A stretch of DNA of 64,000 nucleotides from Dendrocalamus latiflorus (Eukaryota > Streptophyta > Magnoliopsida > Poales > Poaceae). The notes under the pieces were generated by a model, which worked only from the letters and a program-made list of their open reading frames with translations, searched no databases and was not told the DNA's origin. Shown piece by piece: positions 1 to 12,262 of the stretch. Numbering within the stretch: the stretch's first letter is position 1; every line of letters begins with the position of its first letter. The translations under genes were made by a program, and so were the position numbers. The DNA is taken from positions 24,432,227-24,496,226 of the forward strand of contig CM029671.1 in NCBI GenBank assembly GCA_017311315.1. Reading direction: 5' to 3'.

Positions 1-2847
1 TCTACGAGTGCCCCGTCACCCGGGTCAAAGACTACAGATCCAGGGTGTTCGGCATGATCCGGACGCTCAAGTACCTCGACAAGATGGACGCCGACGAGAA
101 CGAGCGGCCGGAGTCGGACGACGACGACGATGAGGGGGACGGTGAGGGCGACGGCGAGGATGACGACGAGGACGAGGACCCCGGGAGCGGCGAGGTGGCG
201 AACGGGGGCGTCTCCCACTCACGCGGCGGCGTGGCGGCGCACCCGGTGGAGGTGAACGGGGTGATCGATGTGGACGAGGATGAGAGCGATGCCGACGAAG
301 TCGTCCCGAACGGGGGAGCCGACCACCACCACGGAGCGAACGGGTTCCGGGTCGCGGCGGTCGGGGGAGCCCCGGACGAGGAGGATGAGGACGTGGAGGA
401 TGATGACGATGATGAAGACGAGGAGTACGAGGAGGAGGAGGATTTGGGGGAGGAGATCGATGAGGAGGGTGACGATGAAGACGCTGTTGTTGAGGTGCAT
501 GATGTACCGAGTAGTGATGAGGAGGAAGATGGCATCGAGGAGGACGAGGAGGACGACGATGAAGAAGAGGTTGAGGATGATGGCGAGGAGGCTGAGCCAG
601 AGAGCAGTGGGAGGGTTGCCATGGAGGTGGGGGGCGTTGGAGGAGAAGAAATTGATGGGCATGAGCAAGGAGAAGGGGAAGATGAGGATGAGAACGGCGA
701 GATTGGAGAGGAGGATGAAGAGAGATTGGAGGATGATAGGGTTTACGAGGAGGCGAACGATGATGCTGATGCTGATGATGAGGTATAACACATTGATTTC
801 CCGCAAGCGTTTCAAGTACTTTGCTGTTTATTGCAATTTCTGCATGTTGAATTGGTGGCTTGGCGATTATTCTAGTCATTTATTTCGATTAGGAGGTTTC
901 GAGAAAATTGCTATAATGGGACTCCAAACAACGTGTTTCGCTATAATGGGACTTCTAACGTTGACATCGCTAAAATGACACCCGAAACATTGGCTTCTCG
1001 TAATACATGACATTTGGCTCTTTTAATTCCAATGTTCGGGTATTTCGAAACATTAGCCAAATGTCATGTATAACGAGAAGCCAATGTTTCAGGTGTCATT
1101 TTAGCGATGTCAACGTTAGAAGTCCTATTATAGCGAAACACGTTATTTGGAGTCTCATTATAGCAATTTTCTCGGAGGTTTCATACATTAGTTATGTGGG
1201 TGTTTGTTTAGACTCCAGTTTGTGTGAACACGCTGAAGTAGTGAACTTCATATGTTAGGTTCGCCATCTGATAACCACCTATTTTGGGGGGAGGTTTCAC
1301 ACTTTGGTATAACATGAATAATTGTTTAACCAAATCGTGCTGTATATGAATGCTCAATAGACTTGTGTGCTCCGGGATTAGTTGTGTTTCAGTACTTTGT
1401 TTGCTGTCACTGCAGCTACATCCACAATCTTCAGGGATGTGAAAACTCTATTTATGCTCTAAAGATGATTATGTGAGGAATAAGTTTGTCAGGTATGATT
1501 AGGTAGATATTGTAAGATAGAAATCCTAGGGAGTTTAATTTATGTCAAAAAGAAGCTTTAATTTCTCATCTTTTAGCCCTATATTTCGGAAGGGATTAAC
1601 TTGGTGCCTGTCTAGCTTGTGCTTTTGAAGTATTTATTATCAAAACTTGATGCATCTGTTATAGAGTATGATATGTTTTTAGGACCCTATTTGTTGTCTA
1701 CATGTGCGTTACCTGCTTAGCTCTTAAACCGTTACCGTTTCTAGTTTTATCTTCTGTAGATATTTCTATTTTAGCAGTGCTAGTCTGCTAGATGTTATGC
1801 ATGCATGCGATCTTTCTTTTTGGGCTCAAATTGATGTAATAGCTTATGCATATTTTCATTTTATATGCCCCTGATTAAGGAATTATCTGCAAATTTGTGT
1901 TCTTTTATCCTTTCCGCATGAAAATGAGCTTCACTTAGTGCCTATTTCTTGTCTAGGCATTAGATGCTCTGTTAGTTTTTTAGTATGAATTGTGTTCTTT
2001 TTTGCATTGCGTTCTTGATCTCCTTAAAATGTTGTTAGATTTGGATATAGAATGAGATGTTCCTTTACAGTGTAAACTAGTTATCATTCAAGTTATTTTA
2101 TATAGTCTGTTATGCTAGCATCTTCAAAGGCATATATCATCGTATTGTTTTTATTTAATATTGTTTCATCCGTTTATTCTGGTTATGGTGTTTATTAATT
2201 ATTGGTGAATTTATTTTTGATGCCTGAAGATTGATAATGTATACCATGGCTACCAATGTCTGAAAGCATTGTTGAATTGTATTCTCTCTGTATTTTTAAT
2301 GCTATCGTTCTGTTAATTTGTATGTCGTGTATGCTGTTTTTTCCATGCTATCGTTCCTGGTTGGAATTTTTTTTGCATGTCTGTTAAATCCTACATTGGT
2401 CCTGGTCCTTCGTAGAGTAATTTATTTGACTGTTTGGGCGTTTACATTTAGCGGACTGTTTGATACGCATCTCTCTTTCTTGTTGTATTGTGTAGCACTA
2501 CTTGCTTTCCAGCTGGTATTGCAAATCTGAAAGTAGAAACTCATTTCTACTTAATAATTTCGTCCAATTTTTCATTTCCTCAGGATGAAGACACAGAATA
2601 TCTTGTCCAACCAATTGCTCAGCCTCAACCTCAAGCCATGGCCATCGGAAACGACTTCGATGCAGCTGACGCAGATGATGTCGATGAAGACAGAGAGGAG
2701 GTCGATGACGATGATGATGGCGGCACAGACCAGCCTTCATCGTGGCAGGGCACCAAGAGGAAGAGGGATGATGACCCATCAGGCAGCGGCGATGACGACG
2801 ATAATGACGATGGTGTTGAGGACCTGAGGCCCTTCAAGCACCACTGA
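1..2847 (+). CDS. ANP32-type acidic nuclear phosphoprotein, 3' part (two exons)
   Basis: This is the C-terminal part of an acidic leucine-rich nuclear phosphoprotein 32-related protein; the leucine-rich repeats lie upstream of the window. The reading frame begins at base 3 with the LRR-cap sequence (PVTRVKDYRSRVFGMIRTL) that closes the ANP32 LRR domain. A long low-complexity Asp/Glu tail follows. The first visible exon ends at 782 in phase 0 (GAG|GTATAA). Intron 783-2583 ends TTTCCTCAG, and the last exon, 2584-2847, encodes more acidic sequence, a basic KRKR patch that resembles a nuclear localisation signal, and ends PFKHH-stop. ANP32 proteins are nuclear histone-binding chaperones and phosphatase regulators; this function is family knowledge. 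The 1.8-kb intron holds a foldback MITE. Codons in the acidic tail are GAN-rich, which produces false open frames on the other strand. Confidence 0.93.
901..1173. mobile_element. Foldback MITE of Mutator type in an ANP32 intron
   Basis: The 273-bp element is nearly one hairpin. Left arm 901-1019 pairs with right arm about 1053-1173, leaving a loop of about 35 bases. The termini are GAGAAAATTGCTATAATG and its reverse complement with few mismatches. It is flanked by a perfect 9-bp direct repeat, GGAGGTTTC, at 892-900 and 1174-1182. A 9-bp duplication is the signature of the Mutator superfamily. There is no coding capacity. Transcription through the intron would yield a long double-stranded RNA stem. 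Confidence 0.9.
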
Positions 2848-5232
2848 CCAAGCAGCCAATGTACATGGATCCCTCACCCTCTTCTCAGCTAGAAAGAAGC
2901 AAGCAAGCAGGAGCAGCAGCAGCAGCAGCAAACAGAAATGGTGGGTTTCCCCCTGTTTTTCTTAGCCGTTTTTCGTGTAAAGACTTTGGTGAATTGAGAG
3001 AGAGCTTCTTGACTTCGATGAATTGAGAGCGCGCTTCTTCATCCATCCACTTCAAACAGCAGATTTTAGGAGGGAAAAATGAGACCCAGCCAGTTCAGTT
3101 CAGTACTCTACTTCCCCCGTTTCTTTTGATTCCCTTTTCCCTCCTGAGTTTCAAATGGTAGTTACAAGCCCCAGGGTTTCCCTCCACCCTTTCAAATTTC
3201 TGTTATAGATTGGCAGTAGAGATCGGCAATGCTCAAACTGTAGTTTCCCTCCAAAGGAAAAGCCCGGGAAACACCCCCTTTCAAATGCCCTAGTAGCCGT
3301 TGCCTCCATTTGAAATTTTATGCTAAGCACCGGTTGATCTGCGCTGTGCCGCTCACCACTGTTTACCGCTGTGCTGCCCCTCCCCCGGCGTGCTGCGCGG
3401 GCGCTGTGTGCTTTGAGATAGGTGAAATGGCTGTGGTTGCGGCGATGGGCGCATCCCGCTGGTGGGCAACTGGTCAATCGGTGGTGATGCCAGTACAAAA
3501 TGTTGTTTGGCAATTTCTGGCGGAGCAGCTGCTGTGTGCGTGCGTGTCGGCTCACGGCGGTTGCGCCGTGTGTTCTCTCGGTCCACCGCGAGGCTGGGTC
3601 TCCGTCTCACTGGCTGGCAGGGCCCACGTGCAGTGCTAGTACCGTTCGTCTCTGGGCTAGCGGTGAACGCGCGAGTAAAAGAGGTTCGTTTTTAAGACGA
3701 GAATCAAATTGGTTGGGTGGTGAGGTGCCGCTTCTGCTTTGGCTTTTTGGCAAGTTGCGATGGCGTGAGGGGAGGGCGGGCGCGACGCGCAAGTGGCGCG
3801 GCGTGGTGGTGGGGGTAACGTGACCGGTGGTGGTGTGACCCGTGGGAGGAGGCTTGGGGAGGGGAGCGCGTTGTCGGTGAGCGGCTCGAGGAGATTCGGG
3901 CGGATTTGGATGGATGCCATCCTCATTGGATGCTTCTCGTTCTCGTCCTTTATTTAGTTGGCTGTCTATTTACGGTTTTGCCCCCTTCCTCTCTGTCCCC
4001 CACCGAATTGAATAATCAGCTCCCCTGGTTTGACACGTCTCCGGGCCGGAAATAAATGAATAAAGAAGTCTGATGCGCCTGGATGAGGACTCTGCGCACC
4101 TGCGGCTTGTGGGGCCACGCTGCTTTATGGGCCCGCAAGTCAGTCAGGTATGGTGATCGTCGTGCTGGTGAGTGGAGTATCTTGGACCTATCGCCGGGGC
4201 CGATAATTATGGAGATCAATTTTGCTCGCCGCTACGCTACGGCGTCGAGCAAATGGAAAAAGGGCCCGTTTGGGCCAAAAATTTTACGCAGATGGATGCA
4301 TCAAACTTGAAAGTTACTGGGCATTTAAAAGAAAAACTTGAAAGTTACTGTGAAATTTTTCCTCGGGTCAGTTCTTCACTTGTGTGCTTGGTGACTGCTC
4401 TGCGCAGCGTGGGGAGTCACGTGGACCGGGTCCATACTACGTACGGCGGCCGGGTTGCGTGGCCCGCGCTCGGTACGGCCAAGCTCGTCTGACCATGTGG
4501 TCCGTGCCTACAGTCTACAGATCGGCGAGGGAGGCAGGCGCGCACGCTATGCCCGTGACATCGACAGAGTGGGTAGGGAGCCGCAGGATCGGACGGCCTG
4601 GACTCGAGGGGGAAGAGGGATCGGACGGCGCGAGCATAGGTGGTGGTGTGGGCTTTGTGCCCGTCCGCCTCGGGCAACCGGCTCTGTGGGCCCACGTCAT
4701 GGGCGGGTGTCATGCGCCTACGTGGACCGGGCCCACGGGCGGCCGAACGCGGAGCGCAAGAGGGAGGGAACGGGCGGAGAAGTCAAAAATGGTTTGGCCG
4801 GGGCGGGGGGATTGGTGGTGCGTGGGGCCACTGCCATCGACGTGGGGGAGGAGAGGGGCAGGAAAGCGACCCGCGGCGGTACGGTTGCGTGACGCCTCCG
4901 CCGACGACGACGGAGGCGGGCTTGCCTCTCCGCCTTTCGCCCGCAACCGTCTCGCTATCTCCGATAGGCCTGATGCAGTGGTAGCTTCTTAAAAGGAAAG
5001 ATCCTCGGAATCTATTTTTGTTTTTTGGAACGCAGAAATTTTGTAAGAACTAGTATACGTAGTGTACTTAATGAATTTAATCATAGAAATAGAATCGGTT
5101 GTCATGTTGGGGTAACTTTCGGGGGATGTGGGGGATTTTGTTTGGGGAAAATGAGTCATTTTCCTCGTATGAAACGTGGTTTCGATCATTTAAGGCTGAG
5201 TTCTCGGTAATAGATTATTTGTTACACGGTTC
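2848..5232. other. ANP32 3' UTR, then intergenic DNA without a recognised gene
   Basis: Bases 2848 to roughly 3130 are the likely 3' UTR and include a (CAG)n run near 2910. From 3130 to 4990 the DNA is GC-rich with several open frames on both strands, none resembling a known protein or showing splice structure. A stretch at 4400-4960 is rich in CGG and GGCC. I see no gene here. Confidence 0.5.
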
Positions 5233-5388
5233 ATGAGCCAATCGATAATCGAGTTCTTGCACAAGCAGATCCAGCCCAAGATATCCGAGCTGCGCAAGTA
5301 CACGTCGCGGGAGCGGGACCTCAGCCGAAGGGTGCTCGAGACGAACATGGGGAGAGGAGAGGTGGTGCGCGCACAGGAGAGCCGCTAG
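5233..5388 (+). CDS. Small unrecognised ORF, possibly a gene fragment
   Basis: A 51-codon frame starts with ATG at 5233 and stops with TAG at 5386-5388. Its N-terminal half is helical-looking and charged (start MSQSIIEFLHKQIQPKISEL), with GC-rich codons unlike the AT-rich DNA around it. That contrast suggests a piece of a coding exon that was moved or left behind rather than random sequence. I do not recognise the family. No partner exon is visible nearby, and the next feature downstream is a nest of MITEs. Confidence 0.25.
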   Translation: MSQSIIEFLHKQIQPKISELRKYTSRERDLSRRVLETNMGRGEVVRAQESR

Positions 5389-5558
5389 GAAGTGGCGGAA
5401 AAAGACATCGGCAAAATTATCCAAAAGGTATGGCATTTGAGATATCGTGTTATACTTAGTCCTAAACAAGCAAAGACGCATATAAAAGATCAATTTTCAT
5501 ATTTCTTTTTCCCTTTTAAAAATTGGATCAGTAACAATAAAAAAGATCATGCAAGTTA

Positions 5559-6227
5559 GAGCAAGTATAATAAGATCAAGTTTAATAGTACAGATAGCTG
5601 CTACCTCCAATACATTTTCATGTCATTAAAAGATAATGATGCAGTCAACTCATACAATAAGCTGGCTATAAGAGCAAGTCCAATAATAGAGCCAAGTGCT
5701 TAACTATAAGTCAAGTTATAAGAGCCAAGTTATACAATAGTTTGTCTTCTATTTGTCTACAAAAGTTTTTTTTATTATTATATGGTACCAAGTCTCACAT
5801 TTTCTTTCCTACTCCTCCTCACATACATTTATTATCTGGGTCCACCACTGCATAGGCTCCCGTGTGCAGCTTGTTGCTTGCATGAGAGCCAAGCTCTCCT
5901 CTCTCTCCTCTCTTCTCTCCTCCACATCAGCAAAAATGCTGACTAGCTTGGCTATAAGACCATTATTGTACTTGCTCTAAGTTGTCTCCACAAGAGCTCT
6001 CAATCATTTAATACATACATGAGTTTTGATAATTTAATACATGCATGGGTATAGCAATTAGTTCTATGGGTACATGCATGGATAATGCCTCTTTTCCTGT
6101 GCTATAGCTTGACTCTTGCATGGGAGTCGGCTTGGCTCTCTCTCTCCTTTTTCTCTCCCCTCCACATAGGACTATGCTGACATAGATTCCCTTATAGCTA
6201 GCACAGTCAGCCTTATTAAACTTGCTC
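5559..6227. mobile_element. Tourist-like MITE (PIF/Harbinger type), outer copy, interrupted
   Basis: The ends are GAGCAAGTATAATAAG on the left and the complement of GAGCAAGTTTAATAAGG on the right, each next to a TWA trinucleotide (TTA at 5556-5558, TAA at 6228-6230). The similar TIRs and TWA targets are typical of Tourist-like elements. The two flanking trinucleotides are not identical, so the outer boundary pair is less certain than that of the inner copy. A second element sits inside at 5672-5977. Confidence 0.6.
5672..5977. mobile_element. Tourist-like MITE, inner copy with TAA duplication
   Basis: A 306-bp element starts GAGCAAGTCCAATAAT and ends with the complement of GAGCAAGTACAATAATGG. 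It is flanked by TAA at 5669-5671 and 5978-5980. The 3-bp TAA target and the GAGCAAGT terminus point to the PIF/Harbinger (Tourist) group. It lies inside the related element at 5559-6227. Confidence 0.72.
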
Positions 6228-6230
6228 TAA

Positions 6231-6990
6231 GACGCTGTTAGTAGGCTGTATGCTGAGGTGGAGGAGAAAGAGGAGGAGAGAGAAGAGAGGTGGGCTGTAA
6301 GTTTACAGCCAGCTGAAGCACAAGAACCAAGAAACTTTGTGAGAGAAAGGGGTGAGTCATACAGACTTCAGCTGGCTGTTAGGGGTGGGCACTTTAAACC
6401 CGAAAACCGAACCGAACCGGACCCGAATAGACCGACAATTCGGTCTATTCGGGTTTCGGGATTCGGGTTCGGTCAATATTTTCATTTAATTCGGTTTTCG
6501 GGTTCGGGTTTGGTTTTTGGCCTACAAAACCCGAATAGACCAAATAACCCGAATTATTTGATATGTCTCTTGTCTCTTGAATTCATGAACTTAATATGTG
6601 ATGTATGTACTTATTTGATATGTCTATCATCTATTTACTGGCTGTCTACTCATTGCTTTATGCATGAATATTATTTGTTTTGTTTAGCTCATTACAATTT
6701 ACAAAGATTTTGAGGGGTGACAAGGGTCCCCATCTTATTTCGGTCAATTCGGTGGACCGAATAGACCGAACAAAAAATTCGGTCTATTTGAGTCCGGTCC
6801 TTGTTTTTTTCCTGAGAAATTCGGTCCTCATTTTTTAGAATCCGAATTTTCCAATGACCGAATAGACCGAACCGAATAGACCGAAAAGACCGAATGCCCA
6901 GCCCTACTGGCTGTAAACTACTATATGAATGTGCTGATAAATAGGTTGTAAGTGTCCATACAACCAGCTGAAAGCTGTATTATTAGCCTT
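6231..6990. mobile_element. Third MITE-like block, split by a hAT element
   Basis: Sequence on both sides of the hAT insertion at 6380-6906 belongs to one element rich in GCTGTA/TACAGC motifs, with inverted pieces (CAGCTGGCTGT near 6370, ACAACCAGCTGAAAGCTGTA near 6960). The right end (GCCTTGCTCTTA at about 6982-6993) matches the GAGCAAG terminus of the neighbouring MITEs. The left end is not clear, so this is a partial call. Confidence 0.45.
6380..6906. mobile_element. Non-autonomous hAT element, 527 bp
   Basis: Termini are TAGGGGTGGGCA and the complement of TAGGGCTGGGCA. A perfect 8-bp duplication CTGGCTGT lies at 6372-6379 and 6907-6914, diagnostic for hAT elements. The interior has no transposase. 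It is full of subterminal copies of ACCGAATAGACCGA and related words on both strands, which look like clustered transposase-binding sites. It landed in the GCTGTA-rich MITE around it. Confidence 0.9.
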
Positions 6991-7926
6991 GCTCTTACGA
7001 GAAGCTCTATTACGCCCAACTTGTCATCTTCGTGCCCCCTGATTTTATACATCCTGACTACCAAGCTAATGTCGAAAATCCTGCGATTTTGATCGGACGG
7101 CCTGAGCGATTTCCAAGGCACACGAGCAGGTCCGTCGGATCGCGAACGAAATGGCTGGCGCAGGGGCAGCCGGCCGTGCTGCGTCGGTGCTGCTCCTTGC
7201 CGTGGCGCCGTCCACTGCAGGCTCCCTCTCATTCTGTCCTCGATTCCTCTTTCCTTCCAACACTTTCGAACGATCTCGCGTACGAACCTCCACGAGCCGT
7301 GGATCGCAATCGGCTTTTTTTGGCGGGGAAAAACCGTATCTGTTAGTTGGTGGCGCCTCAGCCTCTACACTCGCTGAGGCTGAGCCCTCTCGCGAGACAT
7401 GCAGCCTTCAGGTGCTCCACCGTCCCGCTCTTCGGGAAGCGGCTGCCCCTCGTCGTCGCCTTCTCTCGCGCCGTCGCCTCCTGCTCCAGCGTGCAGGAGT
7501 CACCCACCGCCACCACTGGTACCAACCCCATTCGATCATTAGCTAGCTTAATGTCCCACACATTGGCAGAGGAAATTATCAGTGTTGAGTGGTCTAATGT
7601 TTAGCTCACCGTGCAGTTGCAGCGATTTTCTGCGGTGATTAGAGGGGCCACGGCAGTTAGTGTTAAAAGTTTTCGGTTATTTTGATGCAGTTAGTGAGAA
7701 GACAGAAGCAGATGGTGGCAAGAATGAAGCCACGGCAGAGGCAAAGCCGGCGGCGAAGCCGAAAAAGGCCCCTGCAAAAGCTGCTGCCGGAGATGATGCA
7801 GGAGGAGGTTATCCCTCCGCTGAAGGCAGCTCTGGAGGCGGAGGAGGACGTGTGTCTAGTCGAGCTATCCTTCCAAGACAACAGGGTGAGTACTGACTAC
7901 GCTGCTGAGAATTAGAGAGTAACTGG

Positions 7927-8202
7927 TTAGGGACCTGTGCATTGCAACGAAGTCATAAAAATAGTGAGATAAAACTTACTGCCTGACTAATTTCACACAT
8001 CAAACATTGGAGAGCAAACGATAGAGATAGAAGGATGGCCAGAATGCGCGAGGAGATGGAGAAAGTGGAGGGAGTAGGCGGTTGTATCCTAAGAGAGAGA
8101 GGAGGAGAAAGACGAATGGTTCAGATCAAATCGGATGGTTGAGAAGAGAGGAGGGAGAATAGACCAACCATCAACTCACACTTTTATAATAGTAAAAATG
8201 AT
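7927..8202 (-). mobile_element. Small non-autonomous Helitron-like element
   Basis: Read on the minus strand, it begins A|TCATTTTTACTATTATAAAAG (5' end at 8202) and ends with a short hairpin region CGTTGCAATGCACAGG followed by CTAA at 7930-7927. A TC start, a 3' hairpin with the GTTGCAATGCAC core and a CTRR end are the Helitron pattern in grasses. The base after CTAA is C rather than T, so the 3' boundary is imperfect. No coding content. Confidence 0.5.
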
Positions 8203-8788
8203 CGTTTCAGAAATACATACATTTAAAGTCATTATTATTCACTGAGTGTAAGTTACAGATGATACTGTGGTAGTGGGCACGTTCTACTTGCGTGCAGTAA
8301 GCATGTCGTTGGATATCACATTAGTGATGTGATTCTTACAGTAGTTAGCTCCCACAAAATAACAGTAACATCAGCAGTTTAGCAGAACAGTAAGTCAATA
8401 ACACAATGAATGAGACACAAGGCAAGTAATGGTCAATGCTGCCAATAATGTGTATTTACATTCAGTAGGCTTGCTGTTGCATATTTACCTGAGTAGCTGA
8501 TTCGGCCCAATTCTGAACACTTGCATTGCCAATGATCTAGGAATCCCCTTAAGAATGACACAGCATGTCCAAATGACAATGTGATGCCAACATTGGCTTT
8601 AGGATGTCAGTTTTGCACAAAAGTTTAAGGCGATAACGGATGATAATGACCAACATTTCTGCTTTGTTTTGCTATTTCATCAACCAGCGTTAAGAAACCG
8701 ACATAGCTGAGACCAGAGATCACTCCTTACAAACTTTTGGATTCCTCGTTGAAATTTACCATTCTAGATCACTCCATAATCCGAAGAC

Positions 8789-11700
8789 TGTGAAAAACCC
8801 CAAAATTTCAAACCAGATTTTTGTTTGATTTTTGCTGAATTTTTGAGTGAAATATGGAAACTTTCCCTTTTCGGAAAGTCGCCCGAAATCCTATTTTCCT
8901 TTTCCGGCTGGGCGCCGCTCCCCTCTGTCGGCGCCCTCCCTCTTTCCGCCTTCGCTCTCCCTAGCGCGCCCCTGCGCCCGCGCCAGCCCGTGGACACCGC
9001 CTCCCCCTTCCGCCTCTCTCCTCCCCTGGCGCCTCCCGGTTTCCTCCCCGCAGGCGCCGCTCCACTCCCCGCCTTCTCCCTGCGCACGCGCGTGCGCTGC
9101 GCGCTGCGCCCGCGACCGCGCCGCCCTGACGTCAGCCGGTCCGAAGCCGGCAGAGCTCCCCACGCCCACGCCGTCCCGACAGCCTTGGTCCGAAGTCGTG
9201 GACGCCCTCGCGCCGTGTCGCCGCCTCTGCTCCGGCCCCACCTGGCAGTCCCCGCCTCCTCCCTTTCCCGCGCGCGGACGCTCCCTCGCCCGTGCCCGAC
9301 CTCACCTGCTCCCGTCGCGTCGCCATTACTCTGTGCAGCGCCCCCGTCACTCCACTGCGCGGAGGAGACGCTCCACCAACTCCCCGTCCCCTCCTGTTGA
9401 CTCCCCGGCCGCACCCATTGCCTTCTCCCCGAAGGAACTCCTCCCTCTGCCCGGGGCATAAAAGCCTCCTCCCGGCTTCCTTCTCCTTTGCTTCTCCAGT
9501 GCCTCCACTGCCTCCGTTCCATTCCTGCCACCCCAGAGAAGCTTCCTGAGCCGCCGATTGAACCCCCGTCGTCCCAGTCGCCGCCACCATCCTCCCCTGC
9601 GCCGGCGGCACCGTAAAGCAGATCTCCCGCTCCCCTCCCTCATCCTTCAATTACCCCCCTCACCAGAGCATCTCCTCCACTTGCTAATGCCTTTGGTGAA
9701 CTTGTTTGGGCAGGAGAATCGCTGAGGAACTCCACCGTCGTCTCCCACCGCCGGCCGCATCACCCTCTCCGTGGCCAGCCCTCTCCGAAGTTCCTCCGCT
9801 GAATCCACCGCCACCAATGTGAGCCCCATACCTCCCAGATCGTGTAGCCGCCACCGATTTAACCCTAACGGCCCTGGTGACATCCTTCACCGCCGGGGAC
9901 CCGAACCTCCCCTCCTTGCTTCCTGCCGTCCCCTCTGGTCCCCGCACCTCCCAAGCCCCAAAAATGGGATCCCCTTGTCAAACCGCACCCGCCGGTGCCC
10001 TTGGTCGCCGTCGGCGAGCCCCCTGGCGCCCGGGCCGCCGTCGCCACCGTAACACCGCCCCGGGGGCACTGTAGCGGCGAGAGGAGGAAGAAGACTCCCT
10101 CCCCGTTACGTGGCTCCTCCGCCTCCGTCCGATCTTCTTAAACACCGCTCGCCACGCCCGTCCGATCCCCCGTACCACTCCGGCCTCCCGCTTATATCAT
10201 CGCCATCCGATCAGCCCCTCATCGCATCGGGACCGCCCGCGCTCGCCGCACCGCTGCCGCACGCTCCGCCACGCGGCGGCCATCCGGACCGCACGGGCGC
10301 TGCGCAGCTGGGCCGCGGCCTCCCGGCCCACTCCCCTCCCGTACGCGCGCGTTGGGCCGCACTGTAGCAACCGGCCGGGCCGGCTACTGTTCATTGATTT
10401 TCCAGTGATTTTGTCCAATTTCCAAAATGCCAGAAAATCCAATTAAATTCTAGAAAATCATAGAAAATCCCAAAAATTTCCAAATTTCACCACTTTACTC
10501 CAAATCATGTTCTGAACCCATTGTTGATCTCCTTTTCCACAAATTCATCTCAGATGAATTCCTAAAATTCCATTTGAAGGGTTTATGCATTTTACTCCTT
10601 TTTAAATAGTTTATTTTCCCTCGCTTGATTAGTCTCAAGCTGGATTTAATTTATTTTATGTGTTTGCGCTAGTGTCGGAGATCCCAGAGGTTCAGGCGCA
10701 GGCTCCGGATTCAGGTGTTTCTTCGTTCGAGCTAGCTGTGATCATCCGGATTGACGGCAAGTCTCAAATCCTTTGATCATGTTGTATCCCATGCCATTTA
10801 TTTATGTTATTATATTATTTGCATTATGCTAGTTGTGAAATGTTAGTTCGAAAATAAAATAAAATGTTTAGAATGGCTTGATATGTAGTTAAACCTACCA
10901 CCGACAAATGCCATGTTAAGCTTGTAGCCATGCCTTTGTAACCCTAGAATTAATTATTTGTTAATCTAGATAACTGTAGGTTATTATTATCATGCAAAGT
11001 CTTACACTAATAAGGTTGTGGCTGCGGGCCAATAGAATTTTGCAAACCCGACTCTAGGGTAGGGTGGTATGGGACACTGTACCCTAGAGCGGAGAGTGCC
11101 GTCGTGCACAAGTTAGGGTAAGGGGGTTGTGATGCGCCGCGAGACAGTTTTCGCACATCTCTTACCCTAGGATTGAAGGTAGGGTGGTGGTGCGCCGCAA
11201 GACGGTTTCTTTCGCCCATCGCTTACCCTATGTTGGGTCGCGGGCCTGGTGAGGTTGCGGACCATGTGAAAATATAAGGACTGAAACCCTTACGCTGAGC
11301 AAATGTCATAGTGATCGCTCAACCACAGGAGTTGACTTGTCAATACTGGTCTAGTAACTGCTCAACTCGATTGAAACTCTACAGGTGTGGAGGAGGATTA
11401 GCAGTGAGGTTAGGCAGGCCGTGCTGCGGGTGCCTAACAACGGTAGAGTTCACTCGAAGCGGACGTTTGTTTTCTCTTTCTGTGGGTGTGTGTGTGCCAG
11501 ACCCGAGTGGATTCTACCGGGTAGAGCCTATATAAAGAGTTGAGCAGTGAAATGACCTGGCTTTCTTAACTCAGTCATGAGGGTTAAGGAATCGTGTGGG
11601 TAAAGCTGAGCAAACTCTGCATAGTCAAATAAATGGTATTCGAATACGTCGTGCTCCCGGTTAATGGAGCTGTGTCACTTGGGTGATTCCAGCAGCGAAG

Positions 11701-12262
11701 CTTAAGTAGTTTTGTACATGCTTTAACTTGATTAGTTGGTTAATTAACTCTTCATGAAAAAACCCTGAGATCTTAAGGAGTAGTTTTGGGTCCGTTTTAT
11801 CAAAACGTTTGCACATAAAACTGCATCCACTCAAAGTAATAAACCAAATATATTCCCTTCCTTTGTTGTTCCGTGCATATAGTAAGTTAGGGTCCCTTTG
11901 GGACTTGCTGAGCCGGTTGTTTGGCTCACGGCTTGCTTAATCCACTCTTTAGAGAATCAAGACGAAGGTGAAGGTCTCCCCGTCGAGGATGTCCCTGAGT
12001 ACCTCTTCTTCGACGAGAATCCGTGCCTTTAGGTCTTCGCCACGCTCAAGCGGATTCTGGAAGTCTTTTGTAATGTAATTATACCTTGGGCTTGCACGCC
12101 CCGCTGTTGAAAACTGGATGTTAATCCTTATGTGAAATATATACTGGACTTTTGTTGTAAGCATGCAATGGTATACTCTTGCGCGACATTCCATAACTGT
12201 TCATGCGTGAATAGTTGCGGAATGCCGTGTCCGTACGCACCCCTGGAAACGGGGGCGTTACA
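8789..12262 (+). mobile_element. Large gypsy-type solo LTR
   Basis: The block starts TGTGAAAAACCCCAAAATTT and ends GGGGGCGTTACA, giving TGT...ACA ends over about 3.47 kb. Words within it (near 10705-10770, 11030-11260 and 11300-11660) are typical of long grass Ty3/gypsy LTRs. The U3-like part (8850-9450) is GC-rich and is followed by a TATA box, CATAAAAG, at 9457-9464. No primer-binding site, polypurine tract or polyprotein is attached, so it is a solo LTR. The flanking pentamers (AAGAC before, GATTG after) do not match. It sits in an intron of the broken LPA3 gene, in the same orientation. Confidence 0.75.
9457..9464 (+). promoter_or_regulatory. Putative LTR TATA box
   Basis: CATAAAAG lies at the end of the GC-rich 5' portion of the LTR, followed by a pyrimidine-rich stretch. 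This is the position expected for a U3/R promoter. It could drive transcription toward the last LPA3 exon. Confidence 0.45.

Noticed and set aside
32..879. Long minus-strand and alternate plus frames over the ANP32 acidic tail
   Set aside because: They are shadows of GAN-rich codons; the plus frame has the LRR cap and correct splice phase.
4384..4992. A 202-codon plus frame in the GC-rich intergenic stretch
   Set aside because: Overlapping open frames occur in all phases and none has a recognisable domain or splice signals.
8764..10442. Several open frames of 80 to 255 codons on both strands in the GC-rich part of the LTR
   Set aside because: They lie within an LTR U3/R region and show no protein similarity; open frames are expected in such GC-rich DNA.
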